A stretch of 64,000 nt of DNA from Terramyces sp. JEL0728 (Eukaryota > Chytridiomycota > Chytridiomycetes > Rhizophydiales > Terramycetaceae). How positions within the stretch are numbered: position 1 is the stretch's first letter; every line of letters starts with the position of its first letter. The position numbers and the translations under genes are program-made. Positions 50,546 to 62,565 of the stretch are shown piece by piece. The notes beneath the pieces were generated by a model. The model was not told where the DNA came from. It did no database searches and worked only from the letters and a program-made list of their open reading frames with translations. The stretch spans positions 1-64,000 of the forward strand of contig JADIIU010000033.1 of the NCBI GenBank assembly GCA_027603945.1, written 5' to 3'.

Positions 50546-50869
50546 CACTCTTGCGTGCATTTGTAGCATTGTAGGTATGGTGCGCTTACTTTCCATTTAA
50601 CTGATAATTGCTAGCATTGTTAGTGTTTCTGGGTTTTGCCTTTCATGCTTAGTAGTTTGTACGTTTCCATGCTGCAGGCAAGTCTAATCGGTACACTGTT
50701 ACATACTCTTCCTATGTTGATTTTGATGCTAGGGGTTGGCCATAAACCGAGATATATGCCAACGTGCTTTGTACAATGCGGAAATCCTATCACGCAAAAT
50801 ACCAATAATGATTGATCGGTCTGTGAAATGATTGGTTCAAATACAACTATACAACCAATCATATTACAG

Positions 50870-50875
50870 TATAAA
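50870..50875 (+). promoter_or_regulatory. TATA element
   Basis: TATAAA 42 bp upstream of the ATG at 50912. Confidence 0.55.
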
Positions 50876-50911
50876 CAAGATGAATTGCGCGTTTTAACCT
50901 TCAACTTTCAA

Positions 50912-51326
50912 ATGAATACTAATCAAGTCAAAGTACAACCTCAAATGAATACCGATGAACTCAACTTTACCGCAGAAGACAAATTTCTTGGTTGCTTCTG
51001 TGTAACTGCTCGTTATACCACCAAAGTACGAAACGAATCTATTGGTATCGACAGCGAATCTGGCTGCTTTGGCGTTGGTTGCTGTACCAAAACTCAACAA
51101 AGAATTATTCCATTCACTTCTATTCAATCTATTGGGACTGGATACGGCGGTTGTCATGAAACGTACTTTATATTAACGTAGAATCTGTTGTATTGACAAG
51201 CACGCTGTTTGGATTGCTACAGTTGCATCTGGCTTGCGTTTCCCTCATTATACATTTGTTAGAGGAGCGCAAATGGCTGAAGATATCATGACCCATATCC
51301 AAAAATCGCTTTCAGCTAGAAAATAG
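50912..51326 (+). CDS. small PH/GRAM-like fold protein, unknown role
   Basis: About 131 residues. After a 19-nt intron at 51163-51181 the product reads MNTNQVKVQPQMNTDELNFT, GCFCVTARYTTKVRNESIGI, Cys-rich GCFGVGCCTKTQQRIIPFTS, IQSIGTGYGGCHE, then TICCIDKHAVWIATVASGLR and an amphipathic C-terminal helix (AEDIMTHIQKSLSAR). The beta-strand pattern with a final helix resembles a PH/GRAM-like fold. Eight Cys are unusual for its size. The stop is followed by AATAAAC. Confidence 0.65.
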
Positions 51327-51638
51327 ATAATAAACTCTTTTGCCTTTAGTGCTCAAGTTATTAAAAGGTTTTTGCGTATCTATTTCGTATCTTGATAAGC
51401 ACGTTGATCAATTTCAAATAACAGTAAGCATTATTAGTTATTAATATAAGACAAATATGAAAGGTGAATTCTAGTGAATGCTCTGCAGCACTATGTGGAG
51501 AGTTATGTGATAATTACAGTAGATATTATGGGTATACCAAGAGCCAGTGGATATAGATAAAAAAAGGATAAAATAGTAGAGTTCCCTACATTAATCCCAA
51601 TAGTGAATTTAAATAGTAGTGTGTTTATTATAGAGAGG
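51327..51638. other. intergenic region
   Basis: 312 bp between two convergent genes. A minus-strand sequence ending GATTAATGTAG near 51590 looks exactly like a 3' splice site here, so the golgin could have a 57-nt terminal intron and a hydrophobic extension; the simple stop at 51639 followed by AATAAAC is preferred. Confidence 0.5.
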
Positions 51639-54600
51639 TTACCACAGCCATCCTTTCTTTGCTTCATTGGTCGAGGTATCGGTCTGCTCCTTGGCAGCTG
51701 GAGTTTGGGGGCTCGGAAGGGCACCAGGGCTATTCAGCATTGGAGCGTCCTTATTTGTTTCCGACACCAGGAATGTAATCCACATATCCATGAAATTTTC
51801 AGCCTGGCCAGTCTGGGATTGTCTTGGACTAGGTACCCCTGCTTGTCTGATTAGACCAACTTTTGCTTTTTCCTCATCGTTAAGTTTGAGAATCAAAGAC
51901 ATTAAAGACAAGATTTCATATCTCTTGCGATCGCCGTGAGGAGCAGTCATGAATCCAATAATGAGATTTGACACTAGTTTTCTAATATGAACAATAAACT
52001 ACCTGTCGACAGAATCTTCATCGGAGCCATTTTTCATTCTTCTCATTGCCTCTGATAGATGCGACTGTAGTTGTACAACGTCATGTCGGAGTTGTCCCAC
52101 CAGTAGAGTTTTTTGTTCCAGCTCTTGCTTTAGTTTTTGAGTCTCCTGAATACTTGTTTGCAAGTGTTCCAATTCATTCTATGTCAAAAGCCCTATTACC
52201 TCTGCAAAGACTGCTCGTTCCTCAAATTGTTTGGACGTAACTTCAAGTACAGTCAAAGAATTCTTTAAAGAGCGTAGTGCTTCATCTATTTCAGATTCCT
52301 TTGCTTTCATTAATTGATTTTACTTGTTTCAAATTGTTGCAAAACTAATTGCAGGTTTTCAATAGATTTGGCATCATGCTCTGCTTTGTTTTGCAGATTT
52401 GTAATCTGCGCCATTGCTTCTACGAGTTGGCGTTTGGTATCAATCAAAAGATCGTTCTCTGATTCCCTAATTTCCTGATCTTGTGCAGCTACTGATTCCC
52501 ATTGTTCTCGTTCGCGCTCCAAGCTTTCAATTTGATGGCGATATTCATCGATCGTGGCTTGCATCTGTAGAGCTTCTCTAGTTGAGTTGTCCTCAATTTC
52601 AATCAAAAATTCACGCAATCTGGCAACTTCATTTGCGTCTTTTTGTCCTTTTTCTGTCAATGAACCAATATATTGATTCAAACGCTCAATTTCAAGCAGT
52701 TCATCACTTGTAGCTTGGTGAGATGATAGATTTTCAGCAAGTTGCATTTCAAGGGTATCTTTTTCTTGGCTAACATGATTCAAGAGATTTCGCAATCGTT
52801 CAGATTCTTCTATTTCTGCCTTCATCTTTGCACCAACTACAAGTTTGAATTGAGACAGTTTGTCTGCAAGGGATGTTCTTTCCAGATCCAAGGCAGAATT
52901 TTCTTGCGACAAATTTTCAACCAACGAGTTGAGTTCCGCCAGCGAACTATTTAATTGAACGCATTGCAATTTATATTCGTTCAACTCTGATTGCAAATTG
53001 ACTATTTCTTGTGGCTGTTCTGTTTCTTTGCTAGCAAGCTGTGTATTTAGTTGGTGAATTTGTTGCTTATACTGCTCAATTGCTGACTGTAGTGTGTTGA
53101 ATTCATCGGCATTTACAGTATGCGAGTTTAGTTTGGAGGATAGTTCACTACATTGGATTTTGTAGTCCTCAACCTGAGATTGCAAGCTGATTACTTGCTG
53201 TTCCAGGTCTTGCATTAAAAATGGATACCTTTACTGCCGATTAATTCCTTTTGGAGCTGTTCACACTTTACCATGTAGTTTTCTATCTCCACTTTCGATG
53301 ATTTCAAATGTTCTATATTAAATGTAACCACACCTTCATTTTGGCTCAACAAATGAATTTGATTTTCCTGTTCAAACCTTGTACTATCAAGAATTGCATT
53401 TTCTTTGGATAATTTGGTAATTTCATTGGCATAATGGCCAGATGTTTCTTCCAAGGCATGAATCTGCTGCTGGAGTTTGCTTGCTATCGATTCAACTCCA
53501 GCCAGCCGAGCAACCTCGCTTTCTAGGTATGCACATTTTTCATTGAGACTGGAAACTTCCAAAGCTTGATTAGAGCCCAGTTGTTGAATTTGCTTGTCTG
53601 CTGATGATCTTGCGAGATCCAACTCTTGCTGGACTTGATCAAGCATTTGCGTAATCGCAAGTACTTCTTCTCTTGAGGCTTCCTGTACTTGATCCATTTC
53701 CAAAAGTACTTTTTGCAATTTAGTTCCACTGTCTGCAGCCTGCGATTCTGCTGTTAACTTTCCTTCGTTCAGCTTATCATTGATTAGTTGCAATCTAGAT
53801 ATCTGTTTAGTCAAATCCGATATTTGTTCAGGATCTTGCTGGGAATATTCAATGTTGTTTTTTAAAGATTGCATCTCGTCTTGGGCTTGAATCAACCCGG
53901 ATTTAAGAGAATCTATTTCAGTCTGTGATTCTTGATTCTTTAGCTGCAGTGCTTTATTCAGATTTTCCAATTCTTTGTATTGTGCAATCCTTTGCTCCGC
54001 ATTCTGATATCTGGCGTTCATTTCGCTTAATTCGGCACTTAATTTTTCCGTCGCATCTTGACTGACAGCAGTTGTGGGTTCTAATTTCATTCCCTTCAAT
54101 TCTGTATTAAGCTTTGCCACTAATTGGTTGGATTTTTCAAGTTCATCTTGCAAGTTGTCTGTCTCTGCTTCATATCTATCCAACACGCCTTTAGTATCCT
54201 GAAGTTCCTGCTGCAGCTGGCTGATTTCAGAAAGCGCCTTCTGACTTGATTCTTTTTGTTGGTATATTTCGTTATCCTTGTTCTTCAACTCATTATTCAG
54301 TTGTTCCAATTGCTGCTTTAAAGACAGTATCTCTGTATTGTCTCCATTCACTTCCATACCTTGGATTTCAGCCTCCAAAGTAATTATAGTTTCGTTGAGA
54401 CTGAATATGTTTTCACTTAATTTTTCAATCTCACTCCTGTAAGATTCAGCTTCTTTGGACTTTGCAATTCTTGCTTTTTCCAAGTCTGCCTCAAGATTTT
54501 TCAACATGTCGTTTAGAGCAATTTTTTCTTGATTAGCTGCATCTAGCAATACATCGTTGTTCGTTTGAGAAGACGTGTGAATTTCCGCTTCCAGTGTAGC

Positions 54601-55464
54601 GATTCTTTCGTTCAGCTCTGCATTTTCGTGTTGCAAATGCAAAGAATCTCCACCAGTGATATTAACGTCCTGTAATTCCAACTCCAGTAAAGTTATTCTT
54701 TCATTCAAATCCAGATTTTCTTGCTCTAGTTTTTGAAGGTTACCAGATTTTGCTGATTCCAATTCCGAAATCTTTGATTTCAGTTCTGCAACCGATTTAT
54801 CTTCTTTGAACTGCTCGACATACTCTTTACGTTCCAATTCAAACTGTTCGACATACTCTTTACGTTCCAATTCAAACTGTTCGATCAATTCTTGGTTTTC
54901 TTGATTCAAACTCTGTACTCGATTTGTCAAGTAGTCAACTCTATCCAGCAATTCCGAATTATCCACCGCTTTATCTGATTCATTAGCATTGTCCGCAAGT
55001 AGCTGTTGCAACCTAATCGACTCGGTTTCTAACTCCTGGTTTTCCCACTCTAATTTTTGTACCCTAATCTTCAGCTGCTCAGTTTCAGATGAACCGCTTT
55101 CCATTCCAGCTAGCTTATCCTGGAATAGCTGATTTTGTTCTTTCAAAAGAGTGTTTTCATGTATTATTTCCCCCAAACTGGTATCCGGGTTGACTTGCGC
55201 ACTAAGCTCTTCGTTGGCCAGCACCAACTTTTTAATCTTTTGGGCTGCGTGTGTTTTTAATTTTGCAAGTAAATTATTTAATTCCTCTTCTCTTGCTTTA
55301 TAGTGTTGCAATTCCTTTTGCGTTTCTTCCAATTCTTGCTGTTTTGTGTGCAAATCGTCAGACAGCTGCTTCAGCTCTTTATCAGGATCGTCTATAATAT
55401 TCCCCAAATTCTGAGCTATGCTGCCGATGCTGGATTTGATTTGATTTGGGTCAAACCAAGACAT
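51639..55464 (-). CDS. RUD3: GMAP-210/Rud3-like golgin with GRAB domain
   Basis: About 1,220 residues, almost all coiled coil. The N-terminus MSWFDPNQIKSSIGSIAQNL is an amphipathic, Ser/Gly-rich segment like the ALPS lipid-packing sensor of GMAP-210. Near the C-terminus KLVSNLIIGFMTAPHGDRKR, YEILSLMSLILKLNDEEKAK is a GRAB (GRIP-related Arf-binding) domain. It should tether vesicles at the cis-Golgi in an Arf1-dependent way. Four introns of 20-21 nt lie in the C-terminal third (after IGSK, FET, RAVFAE and EDSVD). A 27-bp direct repeat near 54810-54870 encodes a duplicated FELERKEYVEQ. Start is ATG 55464. Confidence 0.88.
54807..54869 (-). repeat. short direct repeat in the golgin coiled coil
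   Basis: The same DNA segment, encoding EQFELERKEYV, occurs twice in a row, identical over more than 30 bp. This is a recent in-frame duplication; 11 residues preserves coiled-coil packing (three heptads per 21/22). Confidence 0.8.
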
Positions 55465-55763
55465 TGGAATTTTTTGTAAAAGCAATCACAAAACTCTGCA
55501 ATATATCCTCTCATTTGATATTGAATTTACAATATACGCAAGTGCGACGAGAGTAATTACAGACGGCAATTTGATAATCGAAGCTTTTTGGAGCAAGCCA
55601 ACAAGAATGCCGTAAACGATTTATTAAGCATGGAGACTACTGCACAATTAGACAAGGCTGCCAATTCCTTTAAGTTTCATTCCTTGGCTGTAGTCGACCC
55701 TTGAATTACAACAAACCACGACGATGAATGTATAAAACTCTATTTATTTCAACAGAAAAGCAA

Positions 55764-58700
55764 TTACAGCATACCGGCTTTTTGAAGCATCTCAATCTTT
55801 GCTTCTAGTTCACGATTAACCTCTTCAGGACCTCCACTTCCAGCACTGGCTCTTTCATCTCTAGGCTCAAGACGAAGCGAGAGCTCATATAAATCTTGGA
55901 CATCTCTTGTTCCTCTATCCTGAATAGATTGCTGTAGGTAATCTTGAATTTCAGGAACTTCGGTGATTGGGTAGGGAACTTGGTATCTCGTTAAATCTGA
56001 TATAATTTTAGATATACGAGAATATTTGTCGAAATTGATCAGTTTGCCATTATTGCGCATGTCAGGGTTACCATCTTCTGTGAAAGTCAAATCGGTCAAG
56101 AACAGCCCAAGGAATGGAAGAGTGGGTAGCGCAGACCGTTTCAAGGCTTGCCTATAATCTGCATAGTTCCTCGAGTGATCCGTAGCTTTCTTCAATACTT
56201 CAAATGCCCCGCGAGTCTTGGAAGACAATAGCTATCGTTAAGAAGGGCTTACTTCCCAAGTTTTCTTTAGTCTACTGATAGTAGAGGAATTGAATGCCGA
56301 CTGTATGGCTAACAAGGTATTAAAGTTGTTCATTATCAAACAGCGCTAAGTTAAAAAGGACATACCTCGGCTACTTTAATAAAGAATTTCAGGATGAAAG
56401 CTCTTCTTTTCAAATCAGCTTCCTGAAGAATAGTGCAAATTACCCATCCGGTAATTTTGGTTGCCATGGCAGTCATACCACGAACATTAATGGCCAAAGA
56501 GGGTCCGTTTTTTCTCGACCATTCTTGCTTCATCAGTTCCACAGGTTGAATCTTCATGAAAATATTTGCTTCGAGTATAGTTAACTGTCTTGCAACTTCG
56601 AGCGGATCTAAATCAGTGAGGGTGAATCGCTTCAAATTCTTTGGGAGAATTGGAGCTTGGTAATCTTGTGGATTTGCTCTTTTTAATTTTGGAGTGACAG
56701 CAGCAGTCCCATATACATCGGTAGTAACCTTTTTAGAAACCAATTCTAAAATTTTTGTAGCTGCTTGCGGTTGATATTCCATCATTGCTCCAGAGGCAAA
56801 AGCATGAATGTCGTCCAAACAGCTGTCATCGCTACTTTCCAACCAGTATTGCTCAATCCACATTTTCAGCGCATTACACACACCTCTCTGAACAGGTGTC
56901 AGCTTCTTTTCAACCCAAATATTTAGCTCTTCTGGAGTCAAGCCTTGTGGAGGGTCGAGGAGAAATCTGCTCTGCAAGCAGCGGAACAGCGTTTCTGAAT
57001 TGCCAAACAAATGGAAAGTCATCAAAAATGCCTGAGCAAAGCCAGGGTCTAAATTAACTATCAAATCACCAACTGGCTGATCGTGAACTGTTAAACGTTC
57101 TACTAATGCTGGGAATGTACCACCATTAACTGCTCCTTCCATATTGTAAGATAAGTCATAGGTAGTTTCTTTTCGCAAGAACCACGGTCTCATATTCTAC
57201 ATTAAAAATAATTACTTCAGATACACGAGCAGATTGGCTGACAGGCTCTTCACCAAAGAACTGCGACAATTTGGAAGCACTCCCCATATCTTGAGGAGAA
57301 TTCATTGCTTCTTGTGAGACCCTTCTGCCGCTTTGTATGCCTGTGATGGATCCTTTTCTATAGGATGCATATTGCTCTTGCGTAGGAGCACCGCTATTCA
57401 ATCGAGACTCTGCGGATAGCGTCCTGCCATCTCTGCTCCAATTTCCACCGGGCGATACTGAGCTTGGAGGATATTGGCCCGATGTAATCGAGTGAGCACT
57501 GCTTTGGCTATTTCTGTTATCCAAAAAGTTCAAAGCTTGAGCACGCTTCTGCAGAACCAGTAAATCAGAATCTTCGGCCTTTTCGTTTTCACTTTGAAGC
57601 GATTTTTGGAGGATCAATTCTTTGTGATCGATTAGCAACTTTGCTGCAACCACAATGTCTTCAACAGATTCGAGAACTGAAGTTGCACTTTCCAACATCA
57701 ACCCCAAGGCATTTGCAGGTGCAAACCCATCCTCTCCGGTGCTTGATGCACTTACCAAGTCGTTCAATACGGTGTACAGATTGCCCTTCTTTTGCATAAA
57801 ATCAGCAACCAAATTGTCAACGTCCAACGAAGTATCAAACCGTATATCTTCAATAATTGAAAGCAGTTGTCCAATTTCGGTTACCGTCTTTCTAACCATG
57901 TCGATTAATCCAGTAGACAGTGCCCTGTCCCTAGTGATTTTTGTAACTAGAGTTGCTATTGAATTCATAATGATTTCGCAATTTTGATCTAGCCGCGTTA
58001 CCATTTCGGTGTCTGAAAGCTCATTCCCTTTAACGTCAAACTCATCAGCTGCGTCTTCGGGTAATGTGCCAAGAGTGATACCCAAATCCTGAGCAACAGC
58101 TACAAAATGTCTGACAGCCAATAATACTTGTCCGGCTTGATATCTCATACTGTGCACTGCATCTGGAGGAGGCCATAAACCAGCCGCAACTTTTGCCGCC
58201 AAAATAATCTTTGACAATGAAGCCATGATGTTCTGATGATATTGCGCCAACGCCCTATTTGATTGAATAATAACCGACTCGGACGAAATGGTTCCTGAGC
58301 AGCCAAGCATATCTCTTATTGCCCTTACGATTTGTCCTGATTGCTGTACATAATTCGATTTAATATCATTCTTTGCTGAATAATTCAAATCAGAAATGGA
58401 TTTTAAAATATTGTTGATTAAAATTTCCCAGTTGATTTCTGCTACATCAGTAAGTAAAGATTTTGGTCCAGGTACCCAGGAAGCTGATTGCGGTGCGGAA
58501 GGTAGTGGTTTTCCTTCGTGATTAGCAACTACACCATTCTGCTTCCAAATTAAACTGACTCTCTTTTTTACAGATGTCTACGATTAAATCTGTCCGCAAA
58601 TTTTAATGCTGAAACTACTTACCGCCATTACTTGCTCCAGATTGTACGTGGTTTGATTAGTTTGCGTGTTGTAGTAATATACTTGTCCTGACGGCGTCTC

Positions 58701-59109
58701 TTTCTTTCGCCAGAATTGAGGTAGCTGTTCTGGTGCTTTGTTGTCCCTGTCAAGAGTGGTATTCGCTGGGGATACTGGCGGTGTTTCTTCCAATTCTTTA
58801 GTTACATCCTCTATATTTGCACTGGGTGATTCGGTCTAGGTAAGATATATTAATACTGTCTCAATAGCCGCAATCCAATTCGATGGAAACCATCCTGTAT
58901 GTAAATTAATCATTCATACCTAATAATTAATTTTAATTACCTCTTTCATTCCCAACTGTTCCGCTCCACCATCCAGAGGAATCTTTTGAATGCACGTAAA
59001 TTATATCACCGGCTTTTAGATTTAAAACACTGGCTTCTGTCGCTGTATAGTCGTGTAAACTGCGTACGACTTCAATGTACTCCAAGTCTGTTCGTCGTGG
59101 AGGCTGCAT
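55764..59109 (-). CDS. Cdc25-like Ras guanine-nucleotide exchange factor (SH3-WW-RasGEFN-RasGEF), copy A
   Basis: About 985 residues. SH3: LHDYTATEASVLNLKAGDII, SSGWWSGTVGNERGW. WW-like: LPQFWRKKETPSGQVYYYN, QTTYNLEQV, with Tyr in place of the second Trp. A central helical region follows, then RasGEFN (GGTFPALVERLTVHDQP, QAFLMTFHLFG) and the catalytic RasGEF/Cdc25 domain (LDPLEVARQLTILEANIFMK, IQPVELMKQEW, LPFLGLFLTDLTFTEDGNPD, LINFDKYSRISKII). It activates Ras. Introns: a 46-nt double unit in the SH3 region, then 21, 45, 19, 20 and 21 nt. Start is ATG 59109. Tandem with copy B. Confidence 0.9.
58895..58940 (-). other. two abutting ultrashort introns (21 + 25 nt) in RasGEF copy A
   Basis: On the minus strand 58940-58920 reads GTAATT...TTATTAG and 58919-58895 reads GTATGAATG...CATACAG. 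Both are removed to join VGNERG to WFPSNW. The paralog has one 22-nt intron (62375-62396) at the same codon and phase, so one unit was gained or lost after duplication. Confidence 0.8.
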
Positions 59110-59371
59110 TAATTGTTTGAAAGCACCTTGACAACAGAAAAAGGAGGATGAAAAGCCACAAAAAGAGCGCCACGATTTGTTGGCAGAAAGGCACTCATTA
59201 ATTAATTTGGGAGGTCATCCGCCAGTTGTTAATCGTCAATCGGCATAGCGGCTATTTTACCCCCACCGCTCTGTTGAAAAAACACGTCATTCGCTATTGA
59301 TGAGTTCAAGAATGCTGCCTGTAAGTACAGCATCGAAAGAAATGATTGATTCAAAAATGGACAACTTTATT

Positions 59372-62300
59372 CTATAACATACCTGCTTGGAGAAGCATTT
59401 CGATTTTGTGTTCCAGGATAAGTTCTGGATTATCAGTGTTGGTTGGAGTGCGAGGCTCCAAACGAAGAGAGATGTCATATAATTCCTGAGGGTCTCTGTT
59501 CCCATGCTCGTACATTACCTGTCGCAAAAAGTCTTGTATTTCTGCAACTTCGGTGATAGCATACGGAACCTGGTAGTTTGTCAACTCTTTGATAATTCTG
59601 GCGGTTTTCGCATACTTGTCGAAATTAATCAATCTTCCATTGTTTCTGGTATTAGCGTTGCCATCATCAGTGAATGTCAGGTCAGTGAGGAAAAGACCCA
59701 AGAATGGGATGGCGGGTAAAGTTGCACGTTTCAACAATTGCCTGTATTCAGCATAGTTTCTGTTTATGTCGGTCGCTTGATTGATAGAGTGGAACAGGAC
59801 CATCGTTTTTTCAGATAAAATGGACCAGGTTCTATTCAATCTGCTGACAGTTGATGACGAAAACGCACTCTGGACCGCAAAGAGGGCATGGAAGTTGTTC
59901 AAAGCTAGTAATTTCTATACTTAATAATAAACTTACACAAGCAACTTTGACGAAAAACTTTAGAATAGCTGCACGATTCTTGACATTTTCTTCTTGCACA
60001 ATGCAGCTGATTATCCAGCCAGTGATTTTGTTGGACACGTCCGACATTGCTCTTACATTTACAGCGATGTTCGAGTACTTTTTTGCAAATTCTTGATTCA
60101 TCAGCTCTACAGGTTGAATCTTGATGAAAATACTGGAATAGAGGATGGTCAGTTGTCTGGCAACTTCTAACGGATCCAAATCTAATACTGAAAATCTCTT
60201 TAGATTCTTTGGCAATATTGGCGGTTGATATTCTTCAGGTTTGATAATCTTTTTGGTTTTAGAAGACATAAATGGTGTTCCATAAACATCGCTATTAATC
60301 TAACAATTAAAATGTATTACCATGGTGGTGACTAAGCCGAGGATTTGAGTAGCGAGCACCGGCTGGCTTTCCATTATCTTTCCAGCAGCAAAATCATGAA
60401 CATCGTCCAAGCAAGCTTCGTCAAACCGATTAATCCAATAGCTCTCAATCCAAGTTTTCAGCGTGTTACAAACTCTTTGTTGGATGGGATTCAGCTTCTT
60501 GTCGGTCCATATTTTGAATTCTTCAGAAGTGATGCCTTGAGGCGGTTCGAGATTAAATCTATCTTTAAGGCATTGAAGCAGTTGTTGGCCTGTTCCAAAA
60601 CAGTGGAACGTCATCAAAAAGGAATTCAAAAAGATTGGATCTACAATTAGGTTAATTCTACCAATTGGCTGATCATGGACGGTAAGTCTTTCAACCAAAG
60701 CAAGGAATGTCCCTCCATTCACAGCACCTTCTTTGTTAAAGGACAAGTCGTAATTTACTTCATTCTTCAAAATCCAAGGACGAATGCTCTAATTGTTAAT
60801 TAGGGTTACATTGGTGTCATAAGAAGAGTTATTGTCCGTTGAGTTGCGACTGGTATTGAAGGAGCCGCCAGAGTATCTGACACTGCCTTTTCTTTCAGTT
60901 TCACCAGAAGTAGTTCTTTCTCTACTCCATGGAGATGGCGAGCTTGGCTTCGACGACTGAGAGGTTGCGCTAGCTGCACCTTGTCCGTATTCCAAAAAGC
61001 TTAGTTCCTGTGCACGCTTTTGCAACAGCAGCAAATCAGAGTTTTCATTTTCTTCGTGTAATTTCTTTTCAAAGTGGTGGCTGGATTGATCAATCAATAC
61101 TTTGGACAAAGTGACAAACTCTTCTACTGCCTTTAGTAATGCAGTAGAATTATCCAATATTGAGTTTACGGCATTTGCTGGGGCAAACCCGTCTTCACCG
61201 GTATGGGCTGCGGAAACAAGTGCATTGAGTGTAGTGTAAAGCACTTGCTTCTTTTGGCTATATTCTTCGCTCGAGCTGCCTTCATTGGCATCTTCAAAAT
61301 CAATCTCTTCCATGAATGACAGCAATTGTCCAACTTCTGCAACAGTCTTTTTTACCAAATCAATCATGTGTGTGGATAGTGCCTTATCTCTCGTAATTTT
61401 AGTAATCAGGTTGGCAACAGAATTCATCACCACCTCGTTGGTTTGCTCTACATTGGATAGCAATTCAGCTTGCGATAAATCATTCCCTTTAATATCAAAT
61501 TCTTCGACTGGAACATTAGGGGCAGATTCTAAGAGCAAGTTCAAATCTTGAGCAGTAGATACAAAGTTTCTGACTGACAATAAAACTTGTCCAGCATGGT
61601 GCCTTAAAGCTCTAACTGCGTCTGGTGGCGGCCAAATCCCAGATGCAACTTTGGCAGCCAAAATCATCCGTGACATTGAAGCCATGATGCTCTTGTGGTA
61701 AGTAGCAAGCGCTCTATTTTGCTTGATGGTTGGAGAATCTACAGATACAGTCCCAGAGCAGGACAACATGTCACGTACAGCTGTGATGATTTGCGCGGAC
61801 TGTGAAGTATAATTTTGCTTGATCCCGTTTTTAGCAGAAAAGTTTAAATCGGAAATTGATTGCAAGATGTTGTTGATCAAAACTTCCCAGCTAACACTTG
61901 CCCCCTTCTCTAATAGGGTTTGCGGTCCGGCAATCCACTGAGTGCTCTTTGGTGTTGGCAAAGCCTTGATATCTTGATTTGCCACAACCTCATTATCTTT
62001 CCATATTAAGCTTGCACGCTTCTTTAATGGCTAAAAAATAAGCACTGCCAAATAAAATGTAAAATAAATAAAAGGAGATTCAAAGACTGCAAATCACTTA
62101 CCGCATTGACTTCATTGAGGTTGTATGTAGTCTGGTTGGTGTTGGTATTGTAGTAATAAGTTTGTCCAGAAGCTGTTCTCTTCTTTCTCCAGAATTCAGG
62201 AAGCTAATTTAGGCCAATATTTACTTCTTTGACAGTATCCTTGTCTTCGTCTGCTTCCTTGTCATCATCCGCAATTAATTCTTCCAGTTGTTTGCTGACC

Positions 62301-62565
62301 TCTTCCATTTCCGGCTAAATATTAACAAATTATCACCATTTCAACGCCTTTAATCCATGTGGAAGGGAACCAGCCTACAGTTATATATCTGCTTACCAGA
62401 CGTATTATCTACTGTCCCATTCCACCATCCTGAATTATCTTTGGAATGGACATAAATCAAGTCTCCTTGTTTCAGGGCCAACATCCCATCTTCGGTTGGG
62501 ACATAGTCGTACAGCACCTCCACTATTTCAATGTATTCGATATCTGTTCGATGTTTTGCAGGCAT
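59372..62565 (-). CDS. Cdc25-like Ras guanine-nucleotide exchange factor (SH3-WW-RasGEFN-RasGEF), copy B
   Basis: About 960 residues from ATG 62565 (MPAKHRTDIEYIEIVEVLYD). SH3 (GDLIYVHSKDNSGWWNGTV, GWFPSTWI), acidic linker, WW-like LPEFWRKKRTASGQTYYYN with TTYNLNEV (second Trp again Tyr), RasGEFN (GGTFLALVERLTVHDQP) and RasGEF (LDPLEVARQLTILYSSIFIK, PFLGLFLTDLTFTDDGN, LINFDKYAKTARII). Introns 22, 22, 21, 72, 21, 21 and 22 nt. It ends AGML like copy A. Catalytic domain complete. Tandem with copy A, about 260 bp between them. Confidence 0.9.

Larger units (their letters stand above)
50368..50911. other. intergenic region with hairpin and unassigned frames
   Basis: 544 bp between GUT2 (minus) and the PH-like gene (plus). 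It holds a perfect-stem hairpin (50499-50545), a hydrophobic plus-strand frame from an ATG near 50646 (about 60 residues) and an overlapping minus-strand frame ending at 50620; neither is supported by a TATA element or by homology. Confidence 0.5.

Noticed and set aside
50620..50904. Minus-strand Cys-containing frame ending at 50620
   Set aside because: Its 5' part covers the promoter of the PH-like gene; no homology, no TATA; an overlapping plus-strand frame is equally open.
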